Notes: generated by a model not told the origin, from the letters alone. Counted from the first letter of the stretch, positions 15,881 through 25,387 are shown. The stretch is DNA of 64,000 nt from CAVTLG01 sp963735495 (GCA_963735495.1 CAVTLG010000008.1:62001-126000), one strand, 5' to 3'. Numbers and translations are program-made.

Positions 15881-17197
15881 ATGAAAGCGGGCGGACTCTT
15901 TACCGCACTAGGCGTTCTGATCGTTCTCGGCGGCCTGGTGTGGTGGTCCAACAAGCATCCTTCGGTTCCGGCGACCACCACTCCGCCCGCGCCAAAACTA
16001 ATCTCAGTCGATCAGAAGCAGATTGACGCGATCCGGATCGTCAAACCGGGCGACGAGCCGATCGAACTGGCGAAGCTGGCGGGCACATGGCAGATCGCCA
16101 AGCCCATGCCGCTCCCCGCCGACCAGGATGCAGTGGGTATGTTGACCGGCAGCCTGGCGAGCCTGAATGCCGACCGCCTGATCGACGAACATCCAGGGAA
16201 CCTGAATGACTTTGGTCTCGCCAGCCCGGCGCTGGAGGTGGACGTCTCAGAGGGTTCCAAAACCCAGAAACTCCTGATCGGCAGCGATACGCCCGCCGCC
16301 ACCGGTACTTACGCCAAACTTGAGAGCGATCCCAAAGTTTATACCGTACCGTCGTTCCTCAAGACGAGCCTCACCAAGACCGTAGCCGACCTGCGCGATA
16401 AGCGCCTGCTGACCTTCAATCAGGACAAGCTGAAATCGGTCGCCCTCGCCAACAACAAGGGGACGCTCGAGTTCGGCAAAAATCCCCAGGGTGATTGGCA
16501 GATCACCAAACCGAAACCCATGCGCGCCGACAGCCTGGCTGTCGACGACCTGGTCCGCCAGCTTAAAGATGCCAAACTTGACCTCACCTCGGCCGATAGC
16601 GATGTGAAAGCCGCCGCGGAGCAATATAACGGAGGCGAAAAAGTCGGCACGGCGACTGTGACGGACAACACCGGCACTCAGACGCTCGATATCCACAAAG
16701 GCAAAAACAACAGCTTTTACGCGAAGAGTTCTGTCGTCGCTGGTATCTATAAGGTTGCGGGAGACATCGGCACAAGTCTTGGCAAGACTGTCGACGACTT
16801 CCGCAACAAGAAGCTCTTCGACTTCGGATTTAACGATCCGACAAAAGTAGAGATCAACGGCATGGCGTATCAGAAATCGGGCGATAAGTGGACCTCCGGT
16901 TCCACGCAATACGACGCCGGTTCCCTGCAAGCCGTGATCGACAAGCTCCGCGACCTGAGCGCCACGAAGTTTTCGGACAAAATGGCGGGAGCTCAGGTAT
17001 TGACAGTCGCGGTCACGTCCGGCGACAATCACCGGTACGAAAAGGTGACGTTTAATAAAGACGGCGATGTCTACGATGCCCAGCGGGACGGCGACCCCGG
17101 TACCGTGTATGTCGTAGACGGGAAGGCCTTCGACGATCTCCAGAAAGCGATCTCAGCCATCAAGCCGTCACAGGCGACATCAGGCAAGAAGAAGTAA
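15881..17197 (+). CDS. DUF4340 domain protein of the Gld-type ABC cluster
   Basis: A 438-residue protein with an N-terminal membrane anchor (about 5-22, LFTALGVLIVLGGLVWW) and a large extracytoplasmic region made of three similar beta-rich DUF4340 units. Each contains an IxIxKxG/W...ITKPKPM-like segment (AGTWQIAKPMPLPADQ at about 62-77; GDWQITKPKPMRADS at about 207-221; SGDKWTSGSTQYDAG at about 345). DUF4340 proteins almost always follow GldG-like genes and presumably form the outer part of the exporter. The start ATG at 15881 avoids the repeat-derived residues that a longer frame would include. The stop overlaps the start of pncB by one base (taatg). Confidence 0.88.
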   Translation: MKAGGLFTALGVLIVLGGLVWWSNKHPSVPATTTPPAPKLISVDQKQIDAIRIVKPGDEPIELAKLAGTWQIAKPMPLPADQDAVGMLTGSLASLNADRLIDEHPGNLNDFGLASPALEVDVSEGSKTQKLLIGSDTPAATGTYAKLESDPKVYTVPSFLKTSLTKTVADLRDKRLLTFNQDKLKSVALANNKGTLEFGKNPQGDWQITKPKPMRADSLAVDDLVRQLKDAKLDLTSADSDVKAAAEQYNGGEKVGTATVTDNTGTQTLDIHKGKNNSFYAKSSVVAGIYKVAGDIGTSLGKTVDDFRNKKLFDFGFNDPTKVEINGMAYQKSGDKWTSGSTQYDAGSLQAVIDKLRDLSATKFSDKMAGAQVLTVAVTSGDNHRYEKVTFNKDGDVYDAQRDGDPGTVYVVDGKAFDDLQKAISAIKPSQATSGKKK

Positions 17198-18489
17198 TGA
17201 ACGGTCTGCTTACCGACCTGTACGAGCTGACTATGGCCGCCGGCTACTTCGGCGCATCGAGGCATCGCGACATCGCGACCTTCGAGTTCACCATCCGGCG
17301 CTTGCCGCGCAATCGGGAGTTCGTTCTGGTTGCCGGCATTCAACGGGCCGTCGAGTATCTCCTGAATCTCAGCTTCGAGCCTGACGAGATCCAGTACCTG
17401 CGCGGGCTCGAGAACTTCCGATCCGTATCTCCGGATTTCTGGGACTACCTCGCGCAGTTCCGCTTCGCAGGCGACGTGTTCGCCGTTCCCGAAGGAACGG
17501 TGCTATACGAAGGGCAGCCGGTGATGAATATCCGCGCGCCGCTCATCGAGGCGCAGCTTCCGGAAACGTATCTGCTTTCCGCCATAACGTTCGAAACTCT
17601 TATCGCGACGAAGGCCGCGAGGATCGTTCATGCGGCTCAGGGTCGGGACGTCATCGAATTCGGGACGCGCCGCGCCCACACGCCCGAAGCTGGCGTTCTC
17701 GGGGCGAGAGCGGCTTACATCGGCGGCTGCGCCGGAACCAGCAACGCCCTGACGGGCCAACAGTTTGGTGTGCCGGTCATGGGGACGGCGGCGCATTCGT
17801 GGGTGTTGTCGTTCGACACCGAAAGGGAAGCTTTCGCGGAACTGCAGCGGTTGCTGGGCGACCGCACCGTGCAACTGATCGACACCTACGATCCCGTCGA
17901 AGGGGCCCGAGTCGCGGCCCGTCTCGGAGAACCCCTGTGGGGCGTTCGCCTCGACAGCGGAGAGTTGCCGGCGTTGGCGCGCCAGGTCCGCCGCATCCTG
18001 GACGACGCCGGGCTTACCAATGCGAAGATCATGGCGAGCGGCGATCTGGACGAATCGAAGATTGCATCGATCGTAGCGACAGGCGCGCCGATCGATGCAT
18101 TCGGTGTGGGAACCGAACTGGCGACCTCGGGTGACGCTCCCTCCATGGGCACCATCTACAAACTCGTCGAAATCAGGACCAATGGCGAGACCCGGTATAC
18201 CGCAAAGAGTAGCCCCGACAAACGCACGCTTCCTGGCGCGAAGCAGCTTTTCCGCTTCCCGGATTACGATCTGCTGGCACTGGAGAACGAATGCGCCGCC
18301 GGTTCGGAAGCGATGCTGAAGCCCCTGATTATCCGGGGGAATCTGATCGAATCCCTGCCCGAGGCCTCTGAAATTCGAGAGCGGGCGCAAAAGGCGCTCA
18401 CGCCCTGGCCGAAGCGCCGCCATACCAAACATTCGCGGCGGCTTCAAAATCTGGACGAAGAAGTTCGCGCTGGCCTCGTTCCCGCGTGA
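17197..18489 (+). CDS. pncB: Nicotinate phosphoribosyltransferase
   Basis: Catalyses nicotinate + PRPP (with ATP) to nicotinate mononucleotide in NAD salvage. The 430-residue protein starts LLTDLYELTMAAGYF, the family opening, and contains FEFTIRRLPRNREF, EFGTRRAHTPEAG (about 149-161), GGCAGTSNALTGQQFGVPV, and MGTAAHSW (about 193-200) with the conserved His. A phosphate-binding VRLDSGEL (about 250) and DAFGVGTEL (about 302) close the barrel. The 3' end of about 40 residues (KRRHTKHSRRL) is basic. The start overlaps the DUF4340 stop and the end overlaps the nicotinamidase-like start, so translation is coupled from transporter to NAD salvage. Confidence 0.95.
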   Translation: MNGLLTDLYELTMAAGYFGASRHRDIATFEFTIRRLPRNREFVLVAGIQRAVEYLLNLSFEPDEIQYLRGLENFRSVSPDFWDYLAQFRFAGDVFAVPEGTVLYEGQPVMNIRAPLIEAQLPETYLLSAITFETLIATKAARIVHAAQGRDVIEFGTRRAHTPEAGVLGARAAYIGGCAGTSNALTGQQFGVPVMGTAAHSWVLSFDTEREAFAELQRLLGDRTVQLIDTYDPVEGARVAARLGEPLWGVRLDSGELPALARQVRRILDDAGLTNAKIMASGDLDESKIASIVATGAPIDAFGVGTELATSGDAPSMGTIYKLVEIRTNGETRYTAKSSPDKRTLPGAKQLFRFPDYDLLALENECAAGSEAMLKPLIIRGNLIESLPEASEIRERAQKALTPWPKRRHTKHSRRLQNLDEEVRAGLVPA

Positions 18490-19007
18490 CAGCGTATTTC
18501 GACATCGACACTCAGAACGACTTCGTCGTTCCCGGCGGCGTGCTTTACAATCCAGGAGCCGAGCGCCTGATTCCCGAAGTGGCGCGGCTGAATCGAGCCG
18601 CGGTGAAACAGGATTTCGTTTTGATCTCAACCATGTGCGCCCATCCGCCCGACGCGGAAGAGTTCAAGGTCTGGCCGCCTCACTGCGTCGTCGGAACTCC
18701 CGGTCAGCGCAAACCGGACGAAACGCTGCTGGCCGAACCCTCCGACCAGATCATTATCGAGAAGGACGATCTCGACGTATTCAGTAACCCGGCGGTACTC
18801 CCGCTTCTCGACAGACTGAGTGTAGAGGAATGCTTTGTGTATGGTGTGTATCTCGACCACTGCGTCAAGTGCGCCATCATGGGTCTCCTGAAATCGGGGC
18901 GTAAAGTCCGGCTCGTGACGAACGCGACCATGGCGGTCGACGCGCAGGCCGGCGATGCGGTGATTCGCGAATTTCTTGCGGCAGGCGGCCAGTGCGTGTC
19001 TCTGTAA
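18486..19007 (+). CDS. Nicotinamidase-like cysteine hydrolase
   Basis: A 173-residue isochorismatase-fold enzyme, probably PncA (nicotinamide to nicotinate + ammonia), which would feed PncB just upstream. The catalytic triad is visible: Asp8 in DTQNDF, Lys93 in IIEKDD and Cys126 in YLDHCVKC. The nicotinamidase signature WPPHCVVGTPG is at about 63-73. A metal-binding region includes His53 (AHPPDAEEF). The start is GTG at 18486, overlapping the pncB stop by 4 bp. Some relatives hydrolyse other amides, but the pncB coupling and WPxHC motif favour nicotinamide. Confidence 0.85.
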   Translation: MTAYFDIDTQNDFVVPGGVLYNPGAERLIPEVARLNRAAVKQDFVLISTMCAHPPDAEEFKVWPPHCVVGTPGQRKPDETLLAEPSDQIIIEKDDLDVFSNPAVLPLLDRLSVEECFVYGVYLDHCVKCAIMGLLKSGRKVRLVTNATMAVDAQAGDAVIREFLAAGGQCVSL

Positions 19008-19525
19008 TAGCCCTTGTTCTGGCTTCGTTCGTCGGTGCGGCTCCACCCCATGCCGACGACTCTGTAGCCTGGGGAGAGCCCGTCAGCGGCCTGCGCCTCG
19101 GAATCGGTTTCGGCCCGGTTTCAGCCGAGCCTCAGCTGCGGCTGGTGTTCGAGAACGTAGGTAAGATTGAAATCCCGGTACTGCTGGGCGCCATGACTGG
19201 CAAAGGCGCTGTCTACAATCTGACTTTCCGGGTCAAATCGCCCGCCGGACAAGAGTCCGATCTCTTCAACTTCAACGGGCCGCCGGGAATCGCCGGAAGC
19301 GCGGACCCGATAATCGCCCACATCGCGAAGGGCCAGAAATACGAGATTCTGCTTTCGTTGAAGAAATTCGTCGCCCTCGAAAACGGCAAGAACCGGACCC
19401 TGCCGGAACTGCTCGCGGCTCACTACTCGGTGCGAGCCATGCTCGACACGAGCGGAGATCCGCGGCAGGTCCGGCCCCTCGCCCTTTGGATGGGTGAGTT
19501 GGCGTCCGGCGATTTCAAAAAGTAA
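18992..19525 (+). CDS. Secreted protein of unknown function
   Basis: A 177-residue protein starting at GTG 18992, with a signal peptide (VSVIALVLASFVGAAPPHAD, cleavage near 20-22). The mature part is predicted beta-rich (LRLVFENVGKIEIPVLLGAM, VYNLTFRVKSPAGQ, KYEILLSLKKFVALENGK), reminiscent of immunoglobulin-like sandwich proteins, but I do not recognise a family. It overlaps the nicotinamidase gene by 16 bp and is the last gene of the operon. Its 3' end overlaps the convergent TonB-receptor gene by 11 bp. Confidence 0.75.
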   Translation: MRVSVIALVLASFVGAAPPHADDSVAWGEPVSGLRLGIGFGPVSAEPQLRLVFENVGKIEIPVLLGAMTGKGAVYNLTFRVKSPAGQESDLFNFNGPPGIAGSADPIIAHIAKGQKYEILLSLKKFVALENGKNRTLPELLAAHYSVRAMLDTSGDPRQVRPLALWMGELASGDFKK

Positions 19526-22500
19526 ACCGCGCGACCAGCACTCCTTGCCGCGGCAGGATTACCGGGCCCGTCGACTGGCTGAACGTGGTCAGGTTCATGT
19601 AACCGAAGCCAGACAGCGCGTTGCCGTTGGCCGCTCGAGTTTGCGGCGCCTGTGCGTTCGTGGCGGTCGGGTTGTTCCAGAACGCCCGGTTGAAGATGTT
19701 GCTGAACTCCCCGCGGATGTTGAGAGTCATGCGCTCCTTGATTCGGAACGTCCGTCCGAGATTCATGTTCTCGACAGGGCGGCGCTGCGTTCGGTAATCG
19801 CTGTAATAAGCGGCCGAGCTTCCGAACTGGCCGGCCGGCGGATTCACCCACGCCGCCGGATTGAGCGCGAACGTGCCGGCGGGGTTATAGCAATGGCAGT
19901 TCAGATCCACCGTGAACAGCGGCACGCCGGGAACCCGGTTGGCGAAAGTGCCCGTGGACGCCGGCACTCCTGGAATCGAATTGAAAAGCAGCGAATTGAG
20001 GTTATTGTTTGCGTAGGGCGCCTGGATGGGCGTTCCGCTCGCATACTGAAGAAACGCTCCGTAGGTCCAGTCGCGCACGAGCCATGACAGTACTTTATTG
20101 CCTCCGATCCGGGGTGTCGTGTAGTTTACCGAGATGTTGAACACCAGCGGCTGATCGTACAGCGAAAGGTACTTGTTATTCCGGCGGTTAAAGACATCGT
20201 TCGTCAGAGCGTTGCCCGCGGTGCCCGGATTTGGGTCCCGTTCGGTTCCGATGGTAAGGGTCTTTTGCCAGGCAAAAGTACTCACAAAGGTAAGACCGTG
20301 AGAGAGGCGCTTGGTGCCCTTCACCTGGAGCCCGTTGTACCAGGTGTCGCCCATCGGGTTCCAGTAGGTGTAGATGTTCGTGTATTGCGGGAATGGCCTC
20401 AATGACTGCGCGACGGTCGAAGTCAGCGGGAAACTCGGATAAGGCGGCGTACTGAAACCCGCCGCTTTGGCCGTGGCGGAGGCCAAAGTCGAAGTGAGCA
20501 GTTGCTGACCGGCAGCCGTCTGGATATTGATCCCTTTGGCCGCCAGCGTGGCGGGATTGATCGAATTGATGTTTTGAAGACCGGGCGCATACCACCAGAT
20601 ACCGCGATTGCCGATGTAAGAGACGTCGATTGCCAGATCCTTGAAGATCTCGCGCTGCACGCCGATGCTCCATTGATACTGTCGCGCGGGCCGGCCCGCA
20701 TTCGGATCCATGAAGACCACGGCGGTTCCCGAAGGCGTGCCGGTCGGATTAAACTGACTCGGATCCAGGTTTGGCCACGGCGCCGGATAATACGCAGGTG
20801 AGATGCCCTGGGACAAAGTGGTAACCCAGGTCCCGATGCTGGGAGCGTTCACGGCGTTCGAAGAGCCGGCCAGACCGCTGGATGCGTTGTTGTTACTCTC
20901 GGTGCTTGAGTAAACGATGCCGAACCCGGCCCGCAGGACCGTTTTGGGGTCAATCGAATAGGCGCCTCCGATCCGCGGTCCAAATCCCCAGGGATAGTTC
21001 TTCGCAAGGTTGCAGTTGCAATGTCCGGGTCCACTGCCGTCGAACACAACCGCTCCGGGTATGCCGCCCAGCGCGGGGTTGAGCGCTTTGGGCGAGAAGA
21101 AAGGTTCGCGCCCATAGCCGTCCTTCAGGTAAGTCGAATAGTCGTAGCGCAGGCCGTAATCGAGAGTGAACTTCCGGGTGACTTTCCACGAATCCTGGAT
21201 GTAAGCTCCGAACACCTTCTTACCCAGACGGGGATAGACCGGATTGGCGATGCTGATATTGTTCACCAGCCCGAGTACAAAGCTGGCGTAAGCGAAACCC
21301 GGCGGGGTTGCCTGGTTCACGGTTGCTCCGGTGGGATAGGGACCGGTCTGGTTCGGTGAGAAGCCGTAGCTTCCCGATGTGTTCGACTGCACCTGAGCCG
21401 GGTAACCCTCAGTCCGAAACTCCGCGCCAAACTTGGTCGTATGATTGCCGTGGACCCAGGTCATGCTCGAGTTGAAGGAAGGTACCTGCGAGATGTTCTT
21501 CGCATAGGATGCGCTGCCGAAATTCATCATGCCGCCCTGTCCGGCGCATGACATGACCGTGGCGCTTGCGCACACATTTGAAAACGGGGGAAAGAACTTG
21601 TTGATGATCGCGCCGTGCAGCCCCAGTTCTTCTGAAGCGTTGTAGTTCGGCACCTGACCTTCTTCATTGACCGTCGGGACAAAGAAGTAGTTGGCCCGGT
21701 AGCCCGCTCCGAAGTGCAGCAGAATGGTGGGCGACAGCGTGTAGTCGTAGTTCAGACGGTACAGCGGTGCGTTTTGAAAGGTGCCCAGGTTCGTCGCCAG
21801 CGGGTCCGGCAGACCGTCGATCTGACCGAAGGTCGCCGAAATGGGCGCGGTAGTGGAAGTGCGTTGCCAGAAAAAGGACAGTCTGCCTTTGCTGCCAATC
21901 ACCTGGTCGATTTTTACAGACGGAATCTGCGTGTGGCGCGTCGTAGGAATGCTGGGAATGAAGTTGTTGATGACGGATCCGTTCATCGGCGCCGGGAAGA
22001 GATTCTGGATGTTGACCGCTACGGGATCGAACATACTCGTGGGGATGCTGTTGTTTGGAAACGGATCGCGGTAAACCTGACCCGTCGGGGAAACGTTCAT
22101 CGAGTAGGGATTGAAGATCTCTCCCTGGTAAATCGGTTGTCCGTTCGGCAGCGTTCCGATTGGATTCCCTACTTCGGCGGTCGCAAAATTACCCTGGCGA
22201 TAAGCCGCGGTGGGAACAGTCTCCAACTGGGTGTTGATACTCAGAGCCTCGCGATACTGCTCCCAGTTGAAGAAGAAGAATGTCTTGTCGTGGCCATTAT
22301 AGATTTTGGGAATCCAGACCGGGCCGCCTATCGTGACGCCGTAATCATTGCGGCGATTGCGGGGCCTTGGAGTGTTGGTAAAGGGCTGGTTGGCATTCAG
22401 GTCTTCATTTACGAAATACTCGTAGCCGCTGCCGTGAAACTGGTTGGTACCCGATTTCATGGTGAGGTTGAACATCCCGCCTCCCACCTGTCCATATTCC

Positions 22501-23183
22501 GCGGCATAGTTACTCGTCTGGATCGCGATCTCCTGGATGGCGTCCACGCTCGGCTGGGTCTGCGCGGCGACGCCGGGCGTCCCCGTGTTGGATGCGTCCT
22601 GGCCCTCGATACGGAACGACTGGGTGTTATCCGGCGCTCCGTTCACGCGCACTTCCGAGTTCGCAATATAGTAGGTACCAGGGATGAGGTTCACCATGGC
22701 ATTCGGATTCCGGATCCCAGAACTGCCGGCCTGACCGGCGCCGATCCCGAGGATAGGAAGGGCATCCAGAGTTTCGGAGTGAATGTCGTGACGTACGTCG
22801 CCCGTCTCGGTGTTGAGCAGCGAAGCCGCGGCGCTCACGGTGACCGACTCCGTCGAGGCTCCCACTTCGAGCGTAATGTCGATCCGGAGAACCTGCGCGA
22901 CCTCGATCGTCAGCCCGGTTCGGGTGTAGGCTTTGAAGCCCGGGGCGGCCACGGAAATCTGATAAGAACCGACCGGCAGCTGAGAAATGGTGTAGTTCCC
23001 GGTGCTGGAAGTAGCGCCGTCGTAGACGATGCCGGTTGCGGCGTTCTTTGCCTGGACCGGTACGTTGGGAATTACGGCTCCAGTGGAATCGGAAACCGTC
23101 CCAGTCAAGGTGCCGCGGTCGCTCTGAGCAAACAACGCGGAGCAAGACAAAAATAGTGCTACTAAAATCCCTGTTTTATTCAC
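19515..23183 (-). CDS. Oar-like TonB-dependent receptor with carboxypeptidase-regulatory domain
   Basis: A 1222-residue outer-membrane protein of the type massively expanded in Acidobacteriota. Signal peptide at 1-19 (ending ALFAQ). A carboxypeptidase-regulatory-like beta-sandwich follows at about 22-105 (DRGTLTGTVSDSTGAVIPNV, then GSYQISVAAPGFKAY), then a plug domain (about 115-260, with SFRIEGQDASNTGTPG and a PSVDAIQEIAIQTSNYAAE block) and a long beta-barrel. It ends in the aromatic outer-membrane signature VLVARFTF. No TonB box is evident by eye. The ligand is unknown; relatives are proposed to take up polysaccharide fragments or peptides. It is a lone gene, divergent from the GNAT gene across a 163-bp AT-richer gap. 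Confidence 0.93.
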   Translation of the reverse strand: MNKTGILVALFLSCSALFAQSDRGTLTGTVSDSTGAVIPNVPVQAKNAATGIVYDGATSSTGNYTISQLPVGSYQISVAAPGFKAYTRTGLTIEVAQVLRIDITLEVGASTESVTVSAAASLLNTETGDVRHDIHSETLDALPILGIGAGQAGSSGIRNPNAMVNLIPGTYYIANSEVRVNGAPDNTQSFRIEGQDASNTGTPGVAAQTQPSVDAIQEIAIQTSNYAAEYGQVGGGMFNLTMKSGTNQFHGSGYEYFVNEDLNANQPFTNTPRPRNRRNDYGVTIGGPVWIPKIYNGHDKTFFFFNWEQYREALSINTQLETVPTAAYRQGNFATAEVGNPIGTLPNGQPIYQGEIFNPYSMNVSPTGQVYRDPFPNNSIPTSMFDPVAVNIQNLFPAPMNGSVINNFIPSIPTTRHTQIPSVKIDQVIGSKGRLSFFWQRTSTTAPISATFGQIDGLPDPLATNLGTFQNAPLYRLNYDYTLSPTILLHFGAGYRANYFFVPTVNEEGQVPNYNASEELGLHGAIINKFFPPFSNVCASATVMSCAGQGGMMNFGSASYAKNISQVPSFNSSMTWVHGNHTTKFGAEFRTEGYPAQVQSNTSGSYGFSPNQTGPYPTGATVNQATPPGFAYASFVLGLVNNISIANPVYPRLGKKVFGAYIQDSWKVTRKFTLDYGLRYDYSTYLKDGYGREPFFSPKALNPALGGIPGAVVFDGSGPGHCNCNLAKNYPWGFGPRIGGAYSIDPKTVLRAGFGIVYSSTESNNNASSGLAGSSNAVNAPSIGTWVTTLSQGISPAYYPAPWPNLDPSQFNPTGTPSGTAVVFMDPNAGRPARQYQWSIGVQREIFKDLAIDVSYIGNRGIWWYAPGLQNINSINPATLAAKGINIQTAAGQQLLTSTLASATAKAAGFSTPPYPSFPLTSTVAQSLRPFPQYTNIYTYWNPMGDTWYNGLQVKGTKRLSHGLTFVSTFAWQKTLTIGTERDPNPGTAGNALTNDVFNRRNNKYLSLYDQPLVFNISVNYTTPRIGGNKVLSWLVRDWTYGAFLQYASGTPIQAPYANNNLNSLLFNSIPGVPASTGTFANRVPGVPLFTVDLNCHCYNPAGTFALNPAAWVNPPAGQFGSSAAYYSDYRTQRRPVENMNLGRTFRIKERMTLNIRGEFSNIFNRAFWNNPTATNAQAPQTRAANGNALSGFGYMNLTTFSQSTGPVILPRQGVLVARFTF

Positions 23184-23346
23184 GAATTCCTCTGTTGTCC
23201 TCTAACCTAAAGCGTGCTGAAGCCGCGGTGCGGTCTGGCGTGACGCGCACTACGGATTATCAAATTACTTGAAGCGCACCATATAAGAAATTGATACCGA
23301 AGTCAAGCCCCCCGCTTCCCTCTCATGTAAACTGAGCGGGCAGCCG

Positions 23347-24294
23347 ATGCCGAGGAACCAATCTATCAAAACAGGCCCTCTGAAGGAGAGCGAACTCAAA
23401 GAAGCCGACCGTATTGTACGTCTGGCGTTTGGAACATTTCTCGGTTTGCCGAACCCTCTCGAGTTCATGGGCGACCGCGGTTGTATTGAGCCGCGGTGGC
23501 ACTCGAGTAACGTCAAAGTGATCGCGGCTCGTGAGGACGGCCGTCTGATCGGATCGAACGTAGCTACGCGTTGGGGATCGTTTGGCTTCTTCGGACCGCT
23601 GACCGTCCTGCCGGAATACTGGGACCGCGGCGTCGGGCAGCGGCTGCTCGAATCGACCATGACGGTTTTTGAGAAATGGGGTGTACGGCACTCCGGCCTT
23701 TTTACATTTCCGAACAGCGCCAAACACATTGGTTTGTACCATAAGTTCGGCTACTGGCCGCGCTATCTTACGGCTTGTATGACGCACGCACCGGAGGATG
23801 GCCACGGTGGTGTTCCCGTAATGCTATCGGGTTTGAAAAGATCCGACCGGGATCTCGCGATTGAAGCTTGCGCAAGACTTACCAGTAAGATCGACAAAGG
23901 TCTCGATCTTACTGGCGAAATCCAATCCGTGCTCAGACAACGCATTGGAGACGTGGTGCTGACTTACAGACGGGGCGTTCTGGATGGTTTCGCGGTTTGC
24001 ATGAATGGGCCTGGTTCGGAGGGCGGCTCGCAGACTTGCTATGTCAAGTTCGGGGCGGCGCGCAGCGGCGCGGGGGCCGGGGAGCGTTTCGACAGGCTTC
24101 TGGATGCATGCGACGCGTTTGCCACGTCGCGCGGAGCGTCTGTCGAAGCCGGAGTCAATATGGCTCGCGAAGACGCCTGGCGGCGAATGCGCGCCCATGG
24201 GTATCGAGTGGCGATGCAGGGCGTGGCCATGCAGCGGCCGCATGTGGAAGGATTCAACCGGCCCGACGCTTATGTGATTGACGACTGGCGCTGA
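23347..24294 (+). CDS. GNAT family N-acetyltransferase
   Basis: A 315-residue protein. The N-terminal half holds a GNAT domain (about 10-140): strand with VIAAREDGRLIGSNVATRWG, then motif A FFGPLTVLPEYWDRGVGQRL (R/Q-x-x-G-x-G/A acetyl-CoA pyrophosphate loop) and a beta-6/7 region SAKHIGLYHKFGYWPRY. The C-terminal half (about 170-310) is a second alpha/beta unit without a clear acetyl-CoA loop, probably a degenerate GNAT repeat. Substrate unknown. The 3' end lies 31 bp before the next gene, so co-transcription is possible. Confidence 0.85.
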   Translation: MPRNQSIKTGPLKESELKEADRIVRLAFGTFLGLPNPLEFMGDRGCIEPRWHSSNVKVIAAREDGRLIGSNVATRWGSFGFFGPLTVLPEYWDRGVGQRLLESTMTVFEKWGVRHSGLFTFPNSAKHIGLYHKFGYWPRYLTACMTHAPEDGHGGVPVMLSGLKRSDRDLAIEACARLTSKIDKGLDLTGEIQSVLRQRIGDVVLTYRRGVLDGFAVCMNGPGSEGGSQTCYVKFGAARSGAGAGERFDRLLDACDAFATSRGASVEAGVNMAREDAWRRMRAHGYRVAMQGVAMQRPHVEGFNRPDAYVIDDWR

Positions 24295-24325
24295 TATACT
24301 CGCTTGTTTTCAGGAGGTTCGCGTA

Positions 24326-25339
24326 GTGCTTAAGATCGGATGGTTTGCGATCGCCTTGCTGGCGGCGGGAATCGCTGAGGCGCAGGTGCCCCCGGATATC
24401 GCGAAAGAGTTGGTGGAGATCGGCCGCGGAGTGTGCGTACCGGAGACCGCGAAGATCTACCGGCCGCTGCATCCGAATCCACCTTACACGGGCGTTTCCA
24501 TTTCGCGGGATCTCTCGTTCGGACCCGATCCGAAGAATGTGCTGGATGTTTTCGCGCCCGAAAAGGGTAGTTCGCACTCGGTGCTGATTTACGTATCGGG
24601 CGGGGCGGGGAACAAGTTACAGGGCGGCCCGAACGGCGATGTTTTTTACGACAACATCATGCTTTGGGCGGTAAAAAACGGCATGGTCGGCGTTAATATG
24701 CAGCGCCGGCCGGGCGAAGCGTGGGACGATCCCGCAAAAGACGTCGGCAAGGTGGTGGAGTGGGTTCACCAGAATATCGCGCATTACAAGGGGAATCCGG
24801 GGCGGGTTTTCATTTGGGCGCAGTCCGCGGGAAACGTGCCGACGGCGAATTATATCGGGCACCCTGAGTTTTATGGTCCGAACGGAGTTGGGGTAAAGGG
24901 CGTGATTTTTATGTCTCCGGCTACGTTTGACATTTTGCCCGCGAGGCCGCCTGCCGCGGCAGGTGGATTCGCGCCCTGCGGGCAGCCGGGCGGAGCAGCA
25001 CCGGCCGCTGCGACCCCTGCCGCGGGAGGCGGACGAGGGCGCGGGGCCGGCGGAGGACCCGGTCGGGCGCAGGTGGATCCGGCGACTCAGCTCGCTCGAT
25101 CCGATCTGCCGGGGCTGATCAATGCAAAGATCCCTTTCCTGATTACCGTCGCGGAGCTCGATCCTCCGAGCATTATCGCGTTTGTCGGAACTTTGAAGGA
25201 TGAGCTCTGTAAGGCGAATAAGTGTCCTGCGACTATGACCTTTAAGGACCATAGTCACATTTCAGAAGTCATGTCGCCCGATACGCCGGATACAAGCGTT
25301 ACCGGACCTATCCTCAAGTGGATCAGGAGTGTGAAGTAA
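24326..25339 (+). CDS. Secreted alpha/beta-hydrolase (esterase) with low-complexity insert
   Basis: A 337-residue exported esterase. Signal peptide at 1-20 (ending AEAQ). The oxyanion region is IYVSGGAGNK (about 88-97), the nucleophile elbow IWAQSAGN (Ser about 167), the acid probably Asp in AELDPPS, and the His in KDHSHIS. Between about 207 and 250 the fold is interrupted by a Gly/Ala/Pro/Arg-rich stretch (GGGRGRGAGGGPGRAQ) that replaces or extends the lid. Such inserts are frequent in acidobacterial enzymes. The start at GTG 24326 follows a perfect aggagg 9 bp upstream; the frame is open further up but without a signal peptide. Substrate unknown. Confidence 0.85.
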   Translation: MLKIGWFAIALLAAGIAEAQVPPDIAKELVEIGRGVCVPETAKIYRPLHPNPPYTGVSISRDLSFGPDPKNVLDVFAPEKGSSHSVLIYVSGGAGNKLQGGPNGDVFYDNIMLWAVKNGMVGVNMQRRPGEAWDDPAKDVGKVVEWVHQNIAHYKGNPGRVFIWAQSAGNVPTANYIGHPEFYGPNGVGVKGVIFMSPATFDILPARPPAAAGGFAPCGQPGGAAPAAATPAAGGGRGRGAGGGPGRAQVDPATQLARSDLPGLINAKIPFLITVAELDPPSIIAFVGTLKDELCKANKCPATMTFKDHSHISEVMSPDTPDTSVTGPILKWIRSVK

Positions 25340-25360
25340 GAGCTTCCCGGAGGGTAGGTT

Positions 25361-25387
25361 ACGGCGACAAGATCGCCGGCGCTACCG
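25361..25387. repeat. Interspersed palindromic repeat type B, copy 1
   Basis: acggcgacaagatcgccggc followed by gctaccg, a hairpin with the stem ccggcga/tcgccgg in its better copies. It lies between the convergent esterase and MFS genes, where it could serve as a bidirectional terminator. Related copies are at 27836, 30311 and 33446. Confidence 0.7.

Noticed and set aside
21714..23156. A 480-codon plus-strand frame antisense to the TonB-receptor gene
   Set aside because: Shadow of the opposite-strand coding sequence; biased Arg/Val/Gly composition and no domain.
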